Assembly: GCA_016712885.1 (NCBI GenBank)
Contig: JADJQF010000002.1
Coordinates: 248,001 to 312,000, forward strand
Direction of reading: 5' to 3'
Length of the DNA: 64,000 nucleotides
Source of the DNA: Candidatus Flexicrinis proximus
Lineage (GTDB): Bacteria; Chloroflexota; Anaerolineae; Aggregatilineales; Phototrophicaceae
A program made the translations under genes and the position numbers. Positions 52,331-62,075 of the stretch are shown piece by piece. Numbering within the stretch: position 1 is the stretch's first letter; the number at the start of each line of letters is the position of its first letter. The notes beneath the pieces were generated by a model. That model had not been told where the DNA came from and did no database searches. It worked only from the letters and a program-made list of their open reading frames with translations.

Positions 52331-53449
52331 ATGCGCATTGGACTGAACGCACACCTTTTGACCAACCAGGCCGGATTCCGAACAGCAGGAATTCATGGCT
52401 TTATGCTTAATACAATGCACTGGCTTCCACAGGTCGCTCCGGAGGACTGGCAGTTCACGGCGATGGTTGGCGCGACATGCGACATCGAGCTTCAAGGCTT
52501 CGACGTCCGGCGATCGCGTATCGACACGCGCAGTCCGCTGCGCAGGATAATCTGGGAACAGGCTGCGCAGCCCTGGCAGCTGCGTGAATTCGACCTCTAT
52601 CATGCCCAGGCATTTGTTGCGCCGGTCGCGTCTGCAGTCCCCAGCGTAGTTACCGTTTATGATCTTAGCTTCGTTCATTTTCCTCAGGGCTTGAGTGCCG
52701 CACGCAGACTTTATCTCCGACTGCTGACTCCTATAAGCTGCCGGCGTGCCCGACGTGTCATAGCGATTTCCGCAAGCACGGCAAAAGACCTGTCGAACTC
52801 GTTTGGCATCGCCTCGGAAAAGATCGACATCGCTCCGGGTGGTTACGACACAGAGCGATTCATTCCGCTCCCAGCCGATCTGGTTCAGAATTTCAGACAG
52901 AAGCACGGTCTGCCGGAACGGTTCTGGCTGTTCGTCGGGACATTGGAGCCGCGAAAGAATTTGCTCAACCTGGTTGAGGCCTACGCAGGACTGCCGGCGC
53001 ATGAGCGATTACCCCTGGTCATCGGAGGCGGCAAAGGCTGGCTGTACGAAGACATTTTCGCGGCAGTCGAGCGCCACGGACTCAAGAATCTGATCCGCTT
53101 TGAAGGCTTTCTGCCTGCTGAAAACCTGCCGCTTTGGTACAATAGCGCCGAAACCTTTCTTTTCCCGTCTATTTACGAAGGTTTTGGACTGCCGGTCGTG
53201 GAAGCAATGGCCTGCGGCACCCCGGTGATCACTTCAAATGTGTCATCGCTACCTGAGGCTGCCGGCAACTCTGGTATACTCGTTGACCCGAAAAATGTCG
53301 ACGCCTTAACCGCAGGATTGCGGAAGGCGTTCTATGATGCTGAGTGGCGTGCACAGGCGCGGCTCGCAGGTCCAGGTCAGGCCGCACAGTTTAGTTGGCG
53401 TAATACTGCCGAACGTACGATTGACAGCTACCGCAAGGGTTTGAAATGA
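52331..53449 (+). CDS. Glycosyltransferase family 4 (GT-B fold)
   Basis: 372 residues with the GT4 layout. The N-terminal acceptor half includes 'LNAHLLTNQAGFRTAGIHGF' and 'YHAQAF'. The C-terminal donor half opens 'FVGTLEPRKNLLNLVEAY' and ends in the retaining-enzyme E-x7-E motif of 'YEGFGLPVVEAMACGTPVI'. It adds a sugar from a nucleotide donor to a growing chain. Its stop overlaps the next gene's ATG (ATGA), so it is translated with the polyprenyl sugar-phosphate transferase, pointing to exopolysaccharide or O-antigen assembly. Confidence 0.92.
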   Translation: MRIGLNAHLLTNQAGFRTAGIHGFMLNTMHWLPQVAPEDWQFTAMVGATCDIELQGFDVRRSRIDTRSPLRRIIWEQAAQPWQLREFDLYHAQAFVAPVASAVPSVVTVYDLSFVHFPQGLSAARRLYLRLLTPISCRRARRVIAISASTAKDLSNSFGIASEKIDIAPGGYDTERFIPLPADLVQNFRQKHGLPERFWLFVGTLEPRKNLLNLVEAYAGLPAHERLPLVIGGGKGWLYEDIFAAVERHGLKNLIRFEGFLPAENLPLWYNSAETFLFPSIYEGFGLPVVEAMACGTPVITSNVSSLPEAAGNSGILVDPKNVDALTAGLRKAFYDAEWRAQARLAGPGQAAQFSWRNTAERTIDSYRKGLK

Positions 53450-54882
53450 CCGTCACCGAGTCCTCACATCCCGGTCCCCGCGACGGAATGCCTTGGATCG
53501 ATGCAGCACTAGGGCTGTTGGCCTTTGTATTGGCTTATCTTGCCCGTTATGAACTCGAAATCGTGCGACCCGTCCTTGAAATCAATACGACCAGCTTTGA
53601 GCCTTATCTGCCGTATGTCTTGATCTGGGTCGCGTGGCTGGCGCTCCAATACCGCGGATCGGGTCTATACAAACATACGCGCGGACGAGCGTATATGGCT
53701 GAGGTTTATACCATCATTAATGGGGTGACCAATGCAACTGTAGTGGTCATGGCGATCAGCTTCATATTCCAGCCCCTCTTCTTCAGCCGGCTGATGATGG
53801 TGCTGGCCGCAGTTATCACTGTAGTGCTGCTTGCCGGGTCGCGGGTTGTGCTGCGAATTATCGAGGCGCGTCAGCGCGAAAGAGGCATAGGCGTCGAGCG
53901 TGTGCTGATTATCGGTGCGCGAGAGGTCGGGCAGGCAGTTCTACGGAGCATGCTCGCCCGCAAGGACCTCGGCTACGTCCCGGTCGGCTATATAGACAAC
54001 GATCCCGAAGTCGGCAGTACCGATCTGGGCCGCTTCAAGGGACTGGGTGGATACGACAACCTCGCGGAGGTTATCGCTGAGGAGAAGGTGGACCTGGTCG
54101 TGATCACGCTGACCTGGTCGCATCACGACCAGATCATGCAGATGATAGAAACCACCCGTAAGGCAGGAGCAGGAGTACGGGTTGTTCCTGATCTGTTCCA
54201 ACTCAATCTCAGGCAGGTCGACATTGAGAATCTCGATGGAATCCCACTTCTTGGCCTGAATGGAAAGCCCGAGCTTCGCGGCGCTGAGCGGCTGGTTAAG
54301 CGGGTAATGGATGTCAGCCTTCTCATTCTGACCGCACCGTTGAGTATGCTGGCCTTTGGGCTTGTCGCCTTAGCGATCCGGATAGAGGGACCGGGACCGG
54401 TAATCTTCGCGCAGGAACGCGTGGGCGAAAACGGCAAGCGGTTCACGATGTATAAGTTTCGCAGCATGATTCCCGATGCGTACAAATATCAGCAGGAAAT
54501 GATTGAAAAGTACGAACAGGATCCGCTGCATCCGAAGTTCAAAGACGATTGGCGGGTGACACGGGTCGGCAGATTCATCCGTGGCACCAGCCTGGATGAA
54601 CTGCCGAACCTGTGGAACATTCTGCGGGGACAGATGAGCTGGGTGGGGCCGCGGCCTCCGACACCCGATGAAGTCGAAAAATACAAAGGCTGGCACATGC
54701 AGCGGCTGCAGACCCTGCCCGGACTGACGGGTCTGTGGCAGGTGAACGGGCGCAGCGATGTGCCGTTCGACGAGATGTGTTTGTTGGATATCTATTATAT
54801 TGAGAACTGGTCGATCAGCCTCGATGTACAAATACTGATGATGACCATCCCGCGCGTCCTGCTCCGTCAGGGCGCTTATTGA
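53446..54882 (+). CDS. Undecaprenyl-phosphate sugar-1-phosphate transferase (WbaP/WcaJ type)
   Basis: 478 residues. About four N-terminal transmembrane helices and a Rossmann-like middle domain ('VLIIGAREVGQAVLRSML') precede the catalytic bacterial sugar-transferase domain with its re-entrant helix. Catalytic signature: 'KRVMDVSLLILTAPL', 'ERVGENGKRFTMYKFRSM', 'RGTSLDELPNLWNILRGQMSWVGPRPP' and 'GLTGLWQVNGRSD', each kept in shorter pieces. It transfers a sugar phosphate to the lipid carrier and so starts repeat-unit synthesis. Coupled to the GT4 gene by a 4-base overlap. Confidence 0.94.
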   Translation: MTVTESSHPGPRDGMPWIDAALGLLAFVLAYLARYELEIVRPVLEINTTSFEPYLPYVLIWVAWLALQYRGSGLYKHTRGRAYMAEVYTIINGVTNATVVVMAISFIFQPLFFSRLMMVLAAVITVVLLAGSRVVLRIIEARQRERGIGVERVLIIGAREVGQAVLRSMLARKDLGYVPVGYIDNDPEVGSTDLGRFKGLGGYDNLAEVIAEEKVDLVVITLTWSHHDQIMQMIETTRKAGAGVRVVPDLFQLNLRQVDIENLDGIPLLGLNGKPELRGAERLVKRVMDVSLLILTAPLSMLAFGLVALAIRIEGPGPVIFAQERVGENGKRFTMYKFRSMIPDAYKYQQEMIEKYEQDPLHPKFKDDWRVTRVGRFIRGTSLDELPNLWNILRGQMSWVGPRPPTPDEVEKYKGWHMQRLQTLPGLTGLWQVNGRSDVPFDEMCLLDIYYIENWSISLDVQILMMTIPRVLLRQGAY

Positions 54883-54893
54883 GGAAACTTGAA

Positions 54894-55793
54894 ATGTCTG
54901 CCGATTCATTGCTCCTGGAAGAGTCGATCCGCAGGAAGATTGAGCCTCTCTCCCTGGTCGCGAAGAGGGTACGGGCCGGCGCGATGAAAGGTGACCGTCG
55001 ATCTAAAAAACGCGGCACCAGCGTGGAGTTTGCGGATTACCGGAACTACACGCCAGGCGACGATCTGCGGCGACTGGACTGGAACGTCTACGCACGCCAT
55101 GACAAGGCTGTCGTCAAGCTGCTCGAGGATGAAGAAGACCTGGCCGTTCATATTGTCGTTGACACGTCCGCGAGTATGGATTTTCCGAAGGACTCTGAGA
55201 ACCTGTCACAAAACAAGCTGCTGTTCGCAAAACGGCTGGCGGCCGCGATCAGCTACATAGCCCTCGGCGAGAACGACAGAATTCAAGTCATGACTGTCGG
55301 TGCTGGACAGACTTTCGGGCCTTCGCGTGGGAGAACCTATACTGTTCGGATGCTGAAATTTCTTCACGGCCTGAATGGAGGAGGGACTACAGACCTCAAT
55401 CAGGTGCTGAGCGAGTACGCGGCACGCGCGGCGCGGCCCGGGATCCTTTTCCTCATCAGTGATTTCTTCAGTGAGAATGGCTATATCAATGGCCTGAACC
55501 AGCTGACTGGGCGCGGCTATGAAGTGGTCATCATTCACCTGCTTGCGCCTGACGAAGCTGATCCGCAGCTGGCCGGGGATCTGCGTCTGGTAGACAGTGA
55601 AACCGGCACACCTCAAGAAGTCAGCCTCGACGCCGGGCTAGTCAGCCTGTATCGTCAGCGGCTTGATCTCTGGCAGGCAGAAATTCGCGCAGAATGCCTC
55701 AAACGCGGGGCAGCCTATGTTTCTGTGACGACTGATACGCCGTGGGAACGGGTCATTTTACAGGATCTTCGACGTTTAGGCGTTATCAAGTAA
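54894..55793 (+). CDS. DUF58 / vWA-like domain protein
   Basis: 299 residues. The family signature 'RGTSVEFADYRNYTPGDDLRRLDWNVYAR' opens the DUF58 domain, and a von Willebrand-type MIDAS follows ('IVVDTSASM', 'GTTD'). DUF58 proteins are normally encoded beside a MoxR AAA ATPase; none is visible here. The ATG at 54894 has GAGGAA seven bases upstream, and the gene starts 11 bases after the sugar transferase. It is probably in the same mRNA. Its role is not known. Confidence 0.88.
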   Translation: MSADSLLLEESIRRKIEPLSLVAKRVRAGAMKGDRRSKKRGTSVEFADYRNYTPGDDLRRLDWNVYARHDKAVVKLLEDEEDLAVHIVVDTSASMDFPKDSENLSQNKLLFAKRLAAAISYIALGENDRIQVMTVGAGQTFGPSRGRTYTVRMLKFLHGLNGGGTTDLNQVLSEYAARAARPGILFLISDFFSENGYINGLNQLTGRGYEVVIIHLLAPDEADPQLAGDLRLVDSETGTPQEVSLDAGLVSLYRQRLDLWQAEIRAECLKRGAAYVSVTTDTPWERVILQDLRRLGVIK

Positions 55794-55810
55794 CGGGAGA
55801 AGCACGGAAC

Positions 55811-57211
55811 ATGGCGACCATCACCATGAAATTCGGCGGCACATCGGTCGGCAGCCCGGAAGCGATCAGTAATGTTGTCGCCATCACTAAGCGCGACCTT
55901 AATGCGGGAAACAAGGTAATCCTGGTAGTCTCGGCAATGTCGGGGGTCACCGACACACTGCTGAATATAGCCAAACTTGCGGTTGGCGGGGATAAATGGG
56001 GCTACCTGAGCGAAGCGCAGAAACTTCGCGAACGTCACGAAGAGGCGCTCAATACGCTGGTTAGCCCGGGCAAATCACGGGATGCTGTCGCGCTTCAGCT
56101 GAACAAGCTGACCGACGAGGTCGTAGAAATCAGCCATGCAGTCAACATACTGAGCGAAGCTTCACCCCGCATCAAAGATGCGATAGTCAGTTACGGTGAG
56201 CGGCTCAGCGCCCGGTTGGTGGCTGCCGCATTGGTCGAACACGGCGTCAATGGCCGTGCGTTTGACGCCACCCAATTCGTCATCACCGACGACAAGTTCG
56301 GCTCCGCCGCCCCGTTCTGGGGTGAAACAAGCGCACGCATCACTAACCACCTCATGCCGCAGGTTAACGCCGGCGTGACACCCGTGATGACCGGGTTCAT
56401 CGGCGCCACTGCAGAGGGCGCAGTGACTACGCTCGGGCGCGGGGGCAGTGACTTTAGCGGTGCGATCTTTGCCGCTTATTCTAACAGCGACGAGCTTGTG
56501 ATCTGGACCGATGTCGATGGTGTCATGACAACCGATCCCCGAATTGATCGGCGGGCAAAGGTCATCCCTCAGGTCTCGTATACCGAAGTCGGCGAACTCG
56601 CCTATTATGGCGCGAAAGTGCTGCACCCGAAGACGGTACAGCCAATCCTGGATATGGGGATGCCGCTGCGTGTGCGAAACACGTTCAATTATGACCATCC
56701 TGGTACGCTTGTCACAGCAACAAGCGAGCCTGCATCGACGATCATCAAGGCCGTCACCGCTGTCCGCAACGTTACGATGCTTACGGTGAGTGGGCGCGGC
56801 ATGATCGGTGTACCGGGAATTGCGGGGCGCGTTTTCACTGCTGCGGCCCGCGCTAACGCCAACGTGCTGATGTTCTCGCAATCGTCCTCAGAGCAGGCGA
56901 TGTGCCTCGTCGTGACCGATGAGAGCGCGGCTGCGGCAAAACTGTCAATTGAGGAAGACCTCGCGGCCGAGATTGTGCGCCAGAACGTGGAAGATGTCAC
57001 TGTACGCGACGACAGCGCGATTGTGACGGCGGTAGGGGCTGGCATGCGTGGAACTCCGGGCGTGGCAGGACGCGTATTCTCGGCAATGGGCGCGAAAGGC
57101 ATCAACGTCCTGATGATCGCCCAGGGGTCATCAGAGTGCAGCATCTCGTTCGTGGTAAGCGAGTCTGAGCTCAAAGATGCGGTTACGACACTCCACGAGC
57201 TCGCACTATAG
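55811..57211 (+). CDS. Aspartate kinase
   Basis: This enzyme phosphorylates aspartate, the first step to Lys, Thr and Met. It has 466 residues. The kinase domain shows 'MKFGGTSVGSPEAI', 'SYGERLSARLVAAAL' and 'TLGRGGSDFSGAIFAAY'. Two ACT domains near residues 320 and 400 ('GVPGIAGRVF' and 'GTPGVAGRVFSAMGAKGINV') form the amino-acid feedback site. There is no fused homoserine dehydrogenase. The ATG at 55811 is preceded by ACGGGAGAA. It follows the DUF58 gene by 17 bases. Confidence 0.95.
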   Translation: MATITMKFGGTSVGSPEAISNVVAITKRDLNAGNKVILVVSAMSGVTDTLLNIAKLAVGGDKWGYLSEAQKLRERHEEALNTLVSPGKSRDAVALQLNKLTDEVVEISHAVNILSEASPRIKDAIVSYGERLSARLVAAALVEHGVNGRAFDATQFVITDDKFGSAAPFWGETSARITNHLMPQVNAGVTPVMTGFIGATAEGAVTTLGRGGSDFSGAIFAAYSNSDELVIWTDVDGVMTTDPRIDRRAKVIPQVSYTEVGELAYYGAKVLHPKTVQPILDMGMPLRVRNTFNYDHPGTLVTATSEPASTIIKAVTAVRNVTMLTVSGRGMIGVPGIAGRVFTAAARANANVLMFSQSSSEQAMCLVVTDESAAAAKLSIEEDLAAEIVRQNVEDVTVRDDSAIVTAVGAGMRGTPGVAGRVFSAMGAKGINVLMIAQGSSECSISFVVSESELKDAVTTLHELAL

Positions 57212-57306
57212 TTGAGGCTGAGCACATCTCGAAATTGAGCGGCCCACAGATACTAGGCCAGTTACAATTTCTGGCAACTCCTTAGCCGAGAACCGCCACT
57301 TTCGGG

Positions 57307-59124
57307 TTAGGGTTCTACTGTGAGAGTGCCAATAATCAGACTGTCCACGCCATCTTCGGTGAGGAGTCGTTGGGGTTCACTCCCCACGAAGTAATACACG
57401 ACTACGCCCGCCTGATAGACCCCTGGCGGTAATGGGTCCCCATTACTTGATACCAGCAGCTTGGGGTCATAGTAGTGCCTTCCTATGCTCCATCCGCTTG
57501 TTGGCCGTTGATTCAGCATAGGCTGTGTATCGAGCTGCGCCACCAACACACCCTGCGCGTTGAGCAAGAACGCCGACGTGACAAAATCGACAGCGGGTTC
57601 AACGTCTGTCGCCCACAGCAGATCTATTCGCAGCTTATCCGGTACGATCTCCGCCATTTCCAGTTGCAGTTCGCCAAACTCGGCAAGTGGCGGCCCAGGG
57701 ATACGGTCGAATCGATACGAATCCAGACGGCTGTCCTGAATGTGAAGCGTTTCACGACGCATCGTCTGCACATAGCCGGTCTCCGACAGCCAGTCGAAAA
57801 CCGCCGTCTCAGAACTCCAATGCAGCAACCAGACTGTGTTATGTGTTTCAAGGAGGGGAAGAATTCCCGCGTAGAAGTCGTCAGGCGTCCCTTCCCGCCA
57901 GCGCTTCATGGAAACAAGTTCGGCTCCGACCGGCAACCTGCGGTCGAAGTAGTATTCGAGCATTGTATCGCCGCCTCCGATCTCCATGAGGACGAGATCC
58001 CCAGGCTGCACGAATGGCGTGATCGTTTGCGTGTATTCCTGCCAGGGTCCTTTAATACGATAGAAATCCACCGAAGTAAGGGCCGACACCAGTATGACTG
58101 CGGCGAGGAACACCCGGGACGGTGGCGGGAAATTCGAGAGACCAATGGCTACCAGCAGGCAGATTGCGGGCGTAATCTGCGAAATTCGATGTGCCGCGAG
58201 TACCGGAATCCAGTAGTTAGCCAGGATGGTGAGGACCAGCGGTACTAAAACCCAAAGCAGCAGGAACACCGTGACGCGATACGGTCTGAGGCGAATTCGT
58301 ACCGATGGCAAATATTCGACAAACACCGTACCTAATCCGAACAGCCCGATCATCAAGGGCCACTGCTGTCCGAACCAGTTATCCCGGTAGACCCGAAGCG
58401 TATCCAGGCTGTTGGAATCGGCACGATCTGCCCCAGTTCCATTGCCAAGTTGATCACGGCCTACCAATAACAACCACGGCAAGACCGTGAGGGCCGACAA
58501 AGTCAGCATTCCCAACAACGCACTTCGCTGTCGCCCCCGAAGGCACAAGAGCGCATGTAGCCCGATGACAAGCGGGATCCATACTCCGAGGTAGTTGATA
58601 TAGACCAGCAGCGCGGCGATCCCTCCCAGAATCCAGAGGTCGGAGGTACGTGCTGCACGCGCCCAGCGGAAGTAGGCCAATACACTCAGCGTTGCCAGAG
58701 CGGTCTGGATCGTATACATGCGTGCTTCGTGGCTAAGATCGATCTCCAGGTCACTCAGAGCGAGCAGAAGCGCGGCAAGCAGCGGGATGGGTGAGACATC
58801 CGGGTTTTGACCGTGCCAGCGGACTAGTTCTCGGCCGAGGAGGAAGATCAGCGCGACCGTAATTATGCTCGCGAGGGCCGACGGAAGCCGCAGAGCGATC
58901 TCGCTTGTGCCGGCGGCGAGTGCCCAGGCTTTCATGCCCAGGAAGTACAACGGTGGGTGCACATCCGCGCGGAGCATGGGCAGGACGTCCGCTTGCTGGG
59001 TAATAAGGTAAGTGAAGCCTTCGTCCGCCCAGATATTCTGTGCATCAATCTGGTATAGACGCAGAAAGGCCGCAAACAGCAGCAAAATTGTTATGCCGAC
59101 GAGAGAGCGCGAGGAACTAGACAC
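57307..59124 (-). CDS. Integral membrane glycosyltransferase (GT39/ArnT-like, GT-C fold)
   Basis: 605 residues with about eleven transmembrane helices. The catalytic first outer loop has 'IWADEGFTY' (conserved Asp-Glu near residues 33-34) and the third loop 'RADVHPPLYF', both diagnostic of the dolichol-phosphate-mannosyltransferase/ArnT superfamily. The last ~200 residues are an extracytoplasmic domain rich in strands. It uses a lipid-linked sugar donor. The start is a GTG inside the end of the CitE-like gene, an 8-base overlap. Confidence 0.88.
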   Translation of the reverse strand: MSSSSRSLVGITILLLFAAFLRLYQIDAQNIWADEGFTYLITQQADVLPMLRADVHPPLYFLGMKAWALAAGTSEIALRLPSALASIITVALIFLLGRELVRWHGQNPDVSPIPLLAALLLALSDLEIDLSHEARMYTIQTALATLSVLAYFRWARAARTSDLWILGGIAALLVYINYLGVWIPLVIGLHALLCLRGRQRSALLGMLTLSALTVLPWLLLVGRDQLGNGTGADRADSNSLDTLRVYRDNWFGQQWPLMIGLFGLGTVFVEYLPSVRIRLRPYRVTVFLLLWVLVPLVLTILANYWIPVLAAHRISQITPAICLLVAIGLSNFPPPSRVFLAAVILVSALTSVDFYRIKGPWQEYTQTITPFVQPGDLVLMEIGGGDTMLEYYFDRRLPVGAELVSMKRWREGTPDDFYAGILPLLETHNTVWLLHWSSETAVFDWLSETGYVQTMRRETLHIQDSRLDSYRFDRIPGPPLAEFGELQLEMAEIVPDKLRIDLLWATDVEPAVDFVTSAFLLNAQGVLVAQLDTQPMLNQRPTSGWSIGRHYYDPKLLVSSNGDPLPPGVYQAGVVVYYFVGSEPQRLLTEDGVDSLIIGTLTVEP

Positions 59125-60007
59125 GGATTCCTGCGGCCCGTGCGCGTTCCAGTATCGAGTGCGCTGCGCGGATCATCGGCATATCAACCATCTTGCCTTC
59201 ATAGGTGAATACACCGGTTCCCCGGGCCTGGTGAGCGTCATGCCGGTCAATCAGCTGACGGGCATGATCGATTTGCGCGGCTGTGGGAGTGAATACCTGT
59301 TGGATGATCGAGACCTGGCGGGGGTGGATCGCGAGTTTGCCGGTGTATCCCAATTGCATCGCGCGTTCGGCTTCAGAGTGTAACAGAGCCTCGTCAGCTT
59401 TGACGTCTATAAAGGGCGTATCGAGCGCCTGCAGCCCGAAGGCCTTGGCGTGTAGGACAACGGCACTTCGCGCATAGAAACCCTCCCACCCTTCGGATGT
59501 CCTCTGGGCGCCCATATCGCCAGCCAAGTCTTCGGCACCGAACGCCAAAGCAGCAAGCCGCGGCGATGAACCGGCAATCTCTGCCAGACGGACAACGCCC
59601 ATCGCAGTTTCGATGATCGCAATTACGACAATAGTTCCAACCGGCCACCCGTTTACCTTTTCTGCCTCGGTCAGCCACGAATCGACCTGCTTTACATGTT
59701 CTCCGCTTTCGATCTTTGGGAGAATATAAGCGTCCGGACGCGCGGGGACCGTCATCTCAAAGTCGAGGCGACAAAGGTCGGGGAGCGACGGAGGATTGAT
59801 ACGCACAATCCGTTCGGCACGACCGAACTCCAGCCCCTGTAGAGCTGAAACGACTGTTTTCCTGGCAGTCTCCTTGCTTGAAAGCGCTACGCCATCTTCA
59901 AGGTCCATGATGACCCCATCGACGTCCATCGCGGCGCCTTTTTCGATTTTGCGGAAATCATCGCCGGGCATGAACAACAGCGCACGCCGGACTCGCTGTC
60001 GGCTCAT
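59117..60007 (-). CDS. CitE-like / HpcH-HpaI family lyase
   Basis: 296 residues of the citryl/malyl-CoA lyase family (TIM barrel). Visible: 'RALLFMPGDD', 'IMDLEDGVA' with metal-binding acidic residues, the Arg in 'IVRINPP', 'IIETAMGVV' (Glu) and 'FGAEDLAGDMG' (Asp). No citrate-lyase alpha or gamma partner is near, so it is probably a stand-alone CoA-ester lyase (malyl-, citramalyl- or methylmalyl-CoA). Overlap with the GT39 gene suggests shared mRNA rather than shared function. Confidence 0.9.
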   Translation of the reverse strand: MSRQRVRRALLFMPGDDFRKIEKGAAMDVDGVIMDLEDGVALSSKETARKTVVSALQGLEFGRAERIVRINPPSLPDLCRLDFEMTVPARPDAYILPKIESGEHVKQVDSWLTEAEKVNGWPVGTIVVIAIIETAMGVVRLAEIAGSSPRLAALAFGAEDLAGDMGAQRTSEGWEGFYARSAVVLHAKAFGLQALDTPFIDVKADEALLHSEAERAMQLGYTGKLAIHPRQVSIIQQVFTPTAAQIDHARQLIDRHDAHQARGTGVFTYEGKMVDMPMIRAAHSILERARAAGIRV

Positions 60008-60172
60008 CCAAAGTCCTCTCAGTCTTCACGTTCCGCGGCTGCGTGCCCCAGCTTGGGATTGCGTCGGAACGCGGTTAACCCCGTGATTGTGCATACAAGA
60101 GTGCGGTGTCGTCAAGCGGCGCGGTGTATGCTATGCTACCCGCGTTTTGGTCTACGAGGAAAGGAACTGCGG

Positions 60173-62074
60173 ATGCGTCGGTGGATAGCCCTCCTTGCGG
60201 CAGTGCTGCTGGCTGCATGTGAACCGACGGTGGATCACTCGCCTCTTCCAACCGTGATGGTACTCGCAACCGAGGCCCCCCTAACTGTCGCAACCCAACC
60301 TCCGTCAACTCAGTTCCTGCCTTTTTACGAGCCGGTCTCCGGCGAACTTGCCGAAGGTGAGGCGGAATTATGGGAATTCGCGGCCCGGCAGGACGACCAT
60401 CTGCGTATACGCGCAGTGAGTGACCAGGTTGTTACGCTGCTCGTTCTCTCCGATTCCTCCGGCAGCGTCATCGCCGAGGGCCCGGATATCGAGACCATTA
60501 TCAGGCGGGACGGTGTCTATACGCTGCGAGTCACCTCGTCGCAGGGTGCAGGCGCTTACCAGCTTGGCCTGAGCCATGTCAACCGGGATGCCCCGGCTGA
60601 GCCGACCTTCACGGCTCTCCCGCAAGTTGTCGGTGTCCCTACTCCCACCCCGCCTTACACAGGTTTGGGTAGTTTCGTCAGCGAATTGCGCGACGGTGAA
60701 ACTGTGCCCAGTGAATTCCAACCGGCGGCGGGACCACAGGTGTTTTCGTTCAGCGGCCAGGCTGGACAATATGCAAATCTGGCATTGGACCCCGTCAGCG
60801 GTGATGCCGAGCTCTTTATGACCCTGTACGATCCGGATGCAGTGGCGATCGCCGCCGATGGTCTGAGTGATAACGGGGCCGGCATCCTGCGCGACATTCT
60901 GCTGACGACAAACGGCAGTTACAGCCTGCGCGTCGAGTCGAACGGTCAGCCCGCAACTTTCACCATGGCCCTGAGGCTGCGAGATGTTCCTGTACCCGTA
61001 ACCCCAACGTACAACATTACGCCAACTCCTACGCTGGCGACACCGGTATTGACACCCGTTTACGAAGTGGCGCAGATTGGAGAGCGGCTGTCGCCCGAAC
61101 AACCCGTACTTGCTGAGATCTCCGCCGCAAGTCCGGTCAATACACACTCTTTTTCTCTTCGAGCGGGTGACATTGTAACGGTTGCAGTCAGCCCAGTGGG
61201 CGACTCGCCGCTAATTCCGCGAGTCGAGATTATCGACCCGGATGGTCAGCCAGTAATCACTGTATTGGGCAATCTTTCGCCTTTTGATCGGGACGCCATA
61301 GTGTCACCGCTGATCGCTAACCTTGACGGACCCTACACGTTGTTTGTGACAGGCGAGGGTCAAACAGAAGGCGAATACACGGCCGCCTACGGTTATGGAA
61401 GCACAAAAGAGAACGTCTTCAAAGGAGAAGCTCAGTCCGATCGCGCCAACGTCTCAACGATGGGCCGCCGCGCCGCTGCCGAGGTGTGGCACATTACCCT
61501 CAGCAAGGGTGACTTGATCAGCGCAGGAATCACGCCAATGGATGGCAACCTTATCCCGGTGTTGGAGCTTTATTCGGGAGAGGGCCAGCTGCTCGGCATC
61601 GACAGCGAGAGCGGCGGATACCGCAGTCCGTTTGTTTCCGGTATCCGGATCCCTGAAAGCGGTTTGTATCTGCTCAAAGTGCGTCCGGCGACCGCAAACA
61701 GCATCGGCACCTATCAATTGGTCTGGCGTTATCTCGACTTGGGTCCGACCCCGACCCCTGCGCCGGGTACGCTGCCAATCCTAACGGTAGAAGGCAGCGT
61801 TGCCCCAGAAGACTACGCATTCTATCCATTCTCGGGGCGCGCCGGGCAGCAGATTATTGTTGTGGTGCGCGCCTCTGACGGTTCAACACTTGACCCCGTC
61901 GCCGCTGTAATCGGACTTGACGGCACGATTGTCGGCGAAGGTGACGACAGCTCAGGAACGCTAGACGTATATTTCGAGATGACGTTGCCGGCGGACGGCA
62001 CGTACCAGCTTCGCGTAAATGGTTACCTGTCCAGCGGCGACTTCCGCGCTACGGTGATCGCGGTCTACTACTAA
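60173..62074 (+). CDS. Lipoprotein with pre-peptidase C-terminal (PPC) domains
   Basis: 633 residues. The signal peptide ends in the lipobox 'LLAAC' with Cys near residue 17. The mature protein contains about four beta-sandwich units of the PPC type (e.g. 'GEAELWEFAARQDDHLRIRA', 'TYQLRVNGYLSSGDFRATV', both kept short here), separated by Thr/Pro-rich linkers such as 'PTPTPPYTG' and 'TPTPAPGT'. No catalytic domain is present. The ATG at 60173 follows GAGGAAAGGAAC. A surface-exposed binding protein is likely. Confidence 0.85.
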   Translation: MRRWIALLAAVLLAACEPTVDHSPLPTVMVLATEAPLTVATQPPSTQFLPFYEPVSGELAEGEAELWEFAARQDDHLRIRAVSDQVVTLLVLSDSSGSVIAEGPDIETIIRRDGVYTLRVTSSQGAGAYQLGLSHVNRDAPAEPTFTALPQVVGVPTPTPPYTGLGSFVSELRDGETVPSEFQPAAGPQVFSFSGQAGQYANLALDPVSGDAELFMTLYDPDAVAIAADGLSDNGAGILRDILLTTNGSYSLRVESNGQPATFTMALRLRDVPVPVTPTYNITPTPTLATPVLTPVYEVAQIGERLSPEQPVLAEISAASPVNTHSFSLRAGDIVTVAVSPVGDSPLIPRVEIIDPDGQPVITVLGNLSPFDRDAIVSPLIANLDGPYTLFVTGEGQTEGEYTAAYGYGSTKENVFKGEAQSDRANVSTMGRRAAAEVWHITLSKGDLISAGITPMDGNLIPVLELYSGEGQLLGIDSESGGYRSPFVSGIRIPESGLYLLKVRPATANSIGTYQLVWRYLDLGPTPTPAPGTLPILTVEGSVAPEDYAFYPFSGRAGQQIIVVVRASDGSTLDPVAAVIGLDGTIVGEGDDSSGTLDVYFEMTLPADGTYQLRVNGYLSSGDFRATVIAVYY

Positions 62075-62075
62075 A

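Noticed and set aside
52298..53002. 234-codon open frame opposite the GT4 gene
   Set aside because: Antisense of conserved GT4 sequence; no independent evidence.
56162..56881. 239-codon open frame opposite aspartate kinase
   Set aside because: Antisense of the kinase and ACT region; no ribosome site.
57475..58248. 257-codon open frame opposite the GT39 gene
   Set aside because: Antisense shadow rich in Arg and His; no motif.
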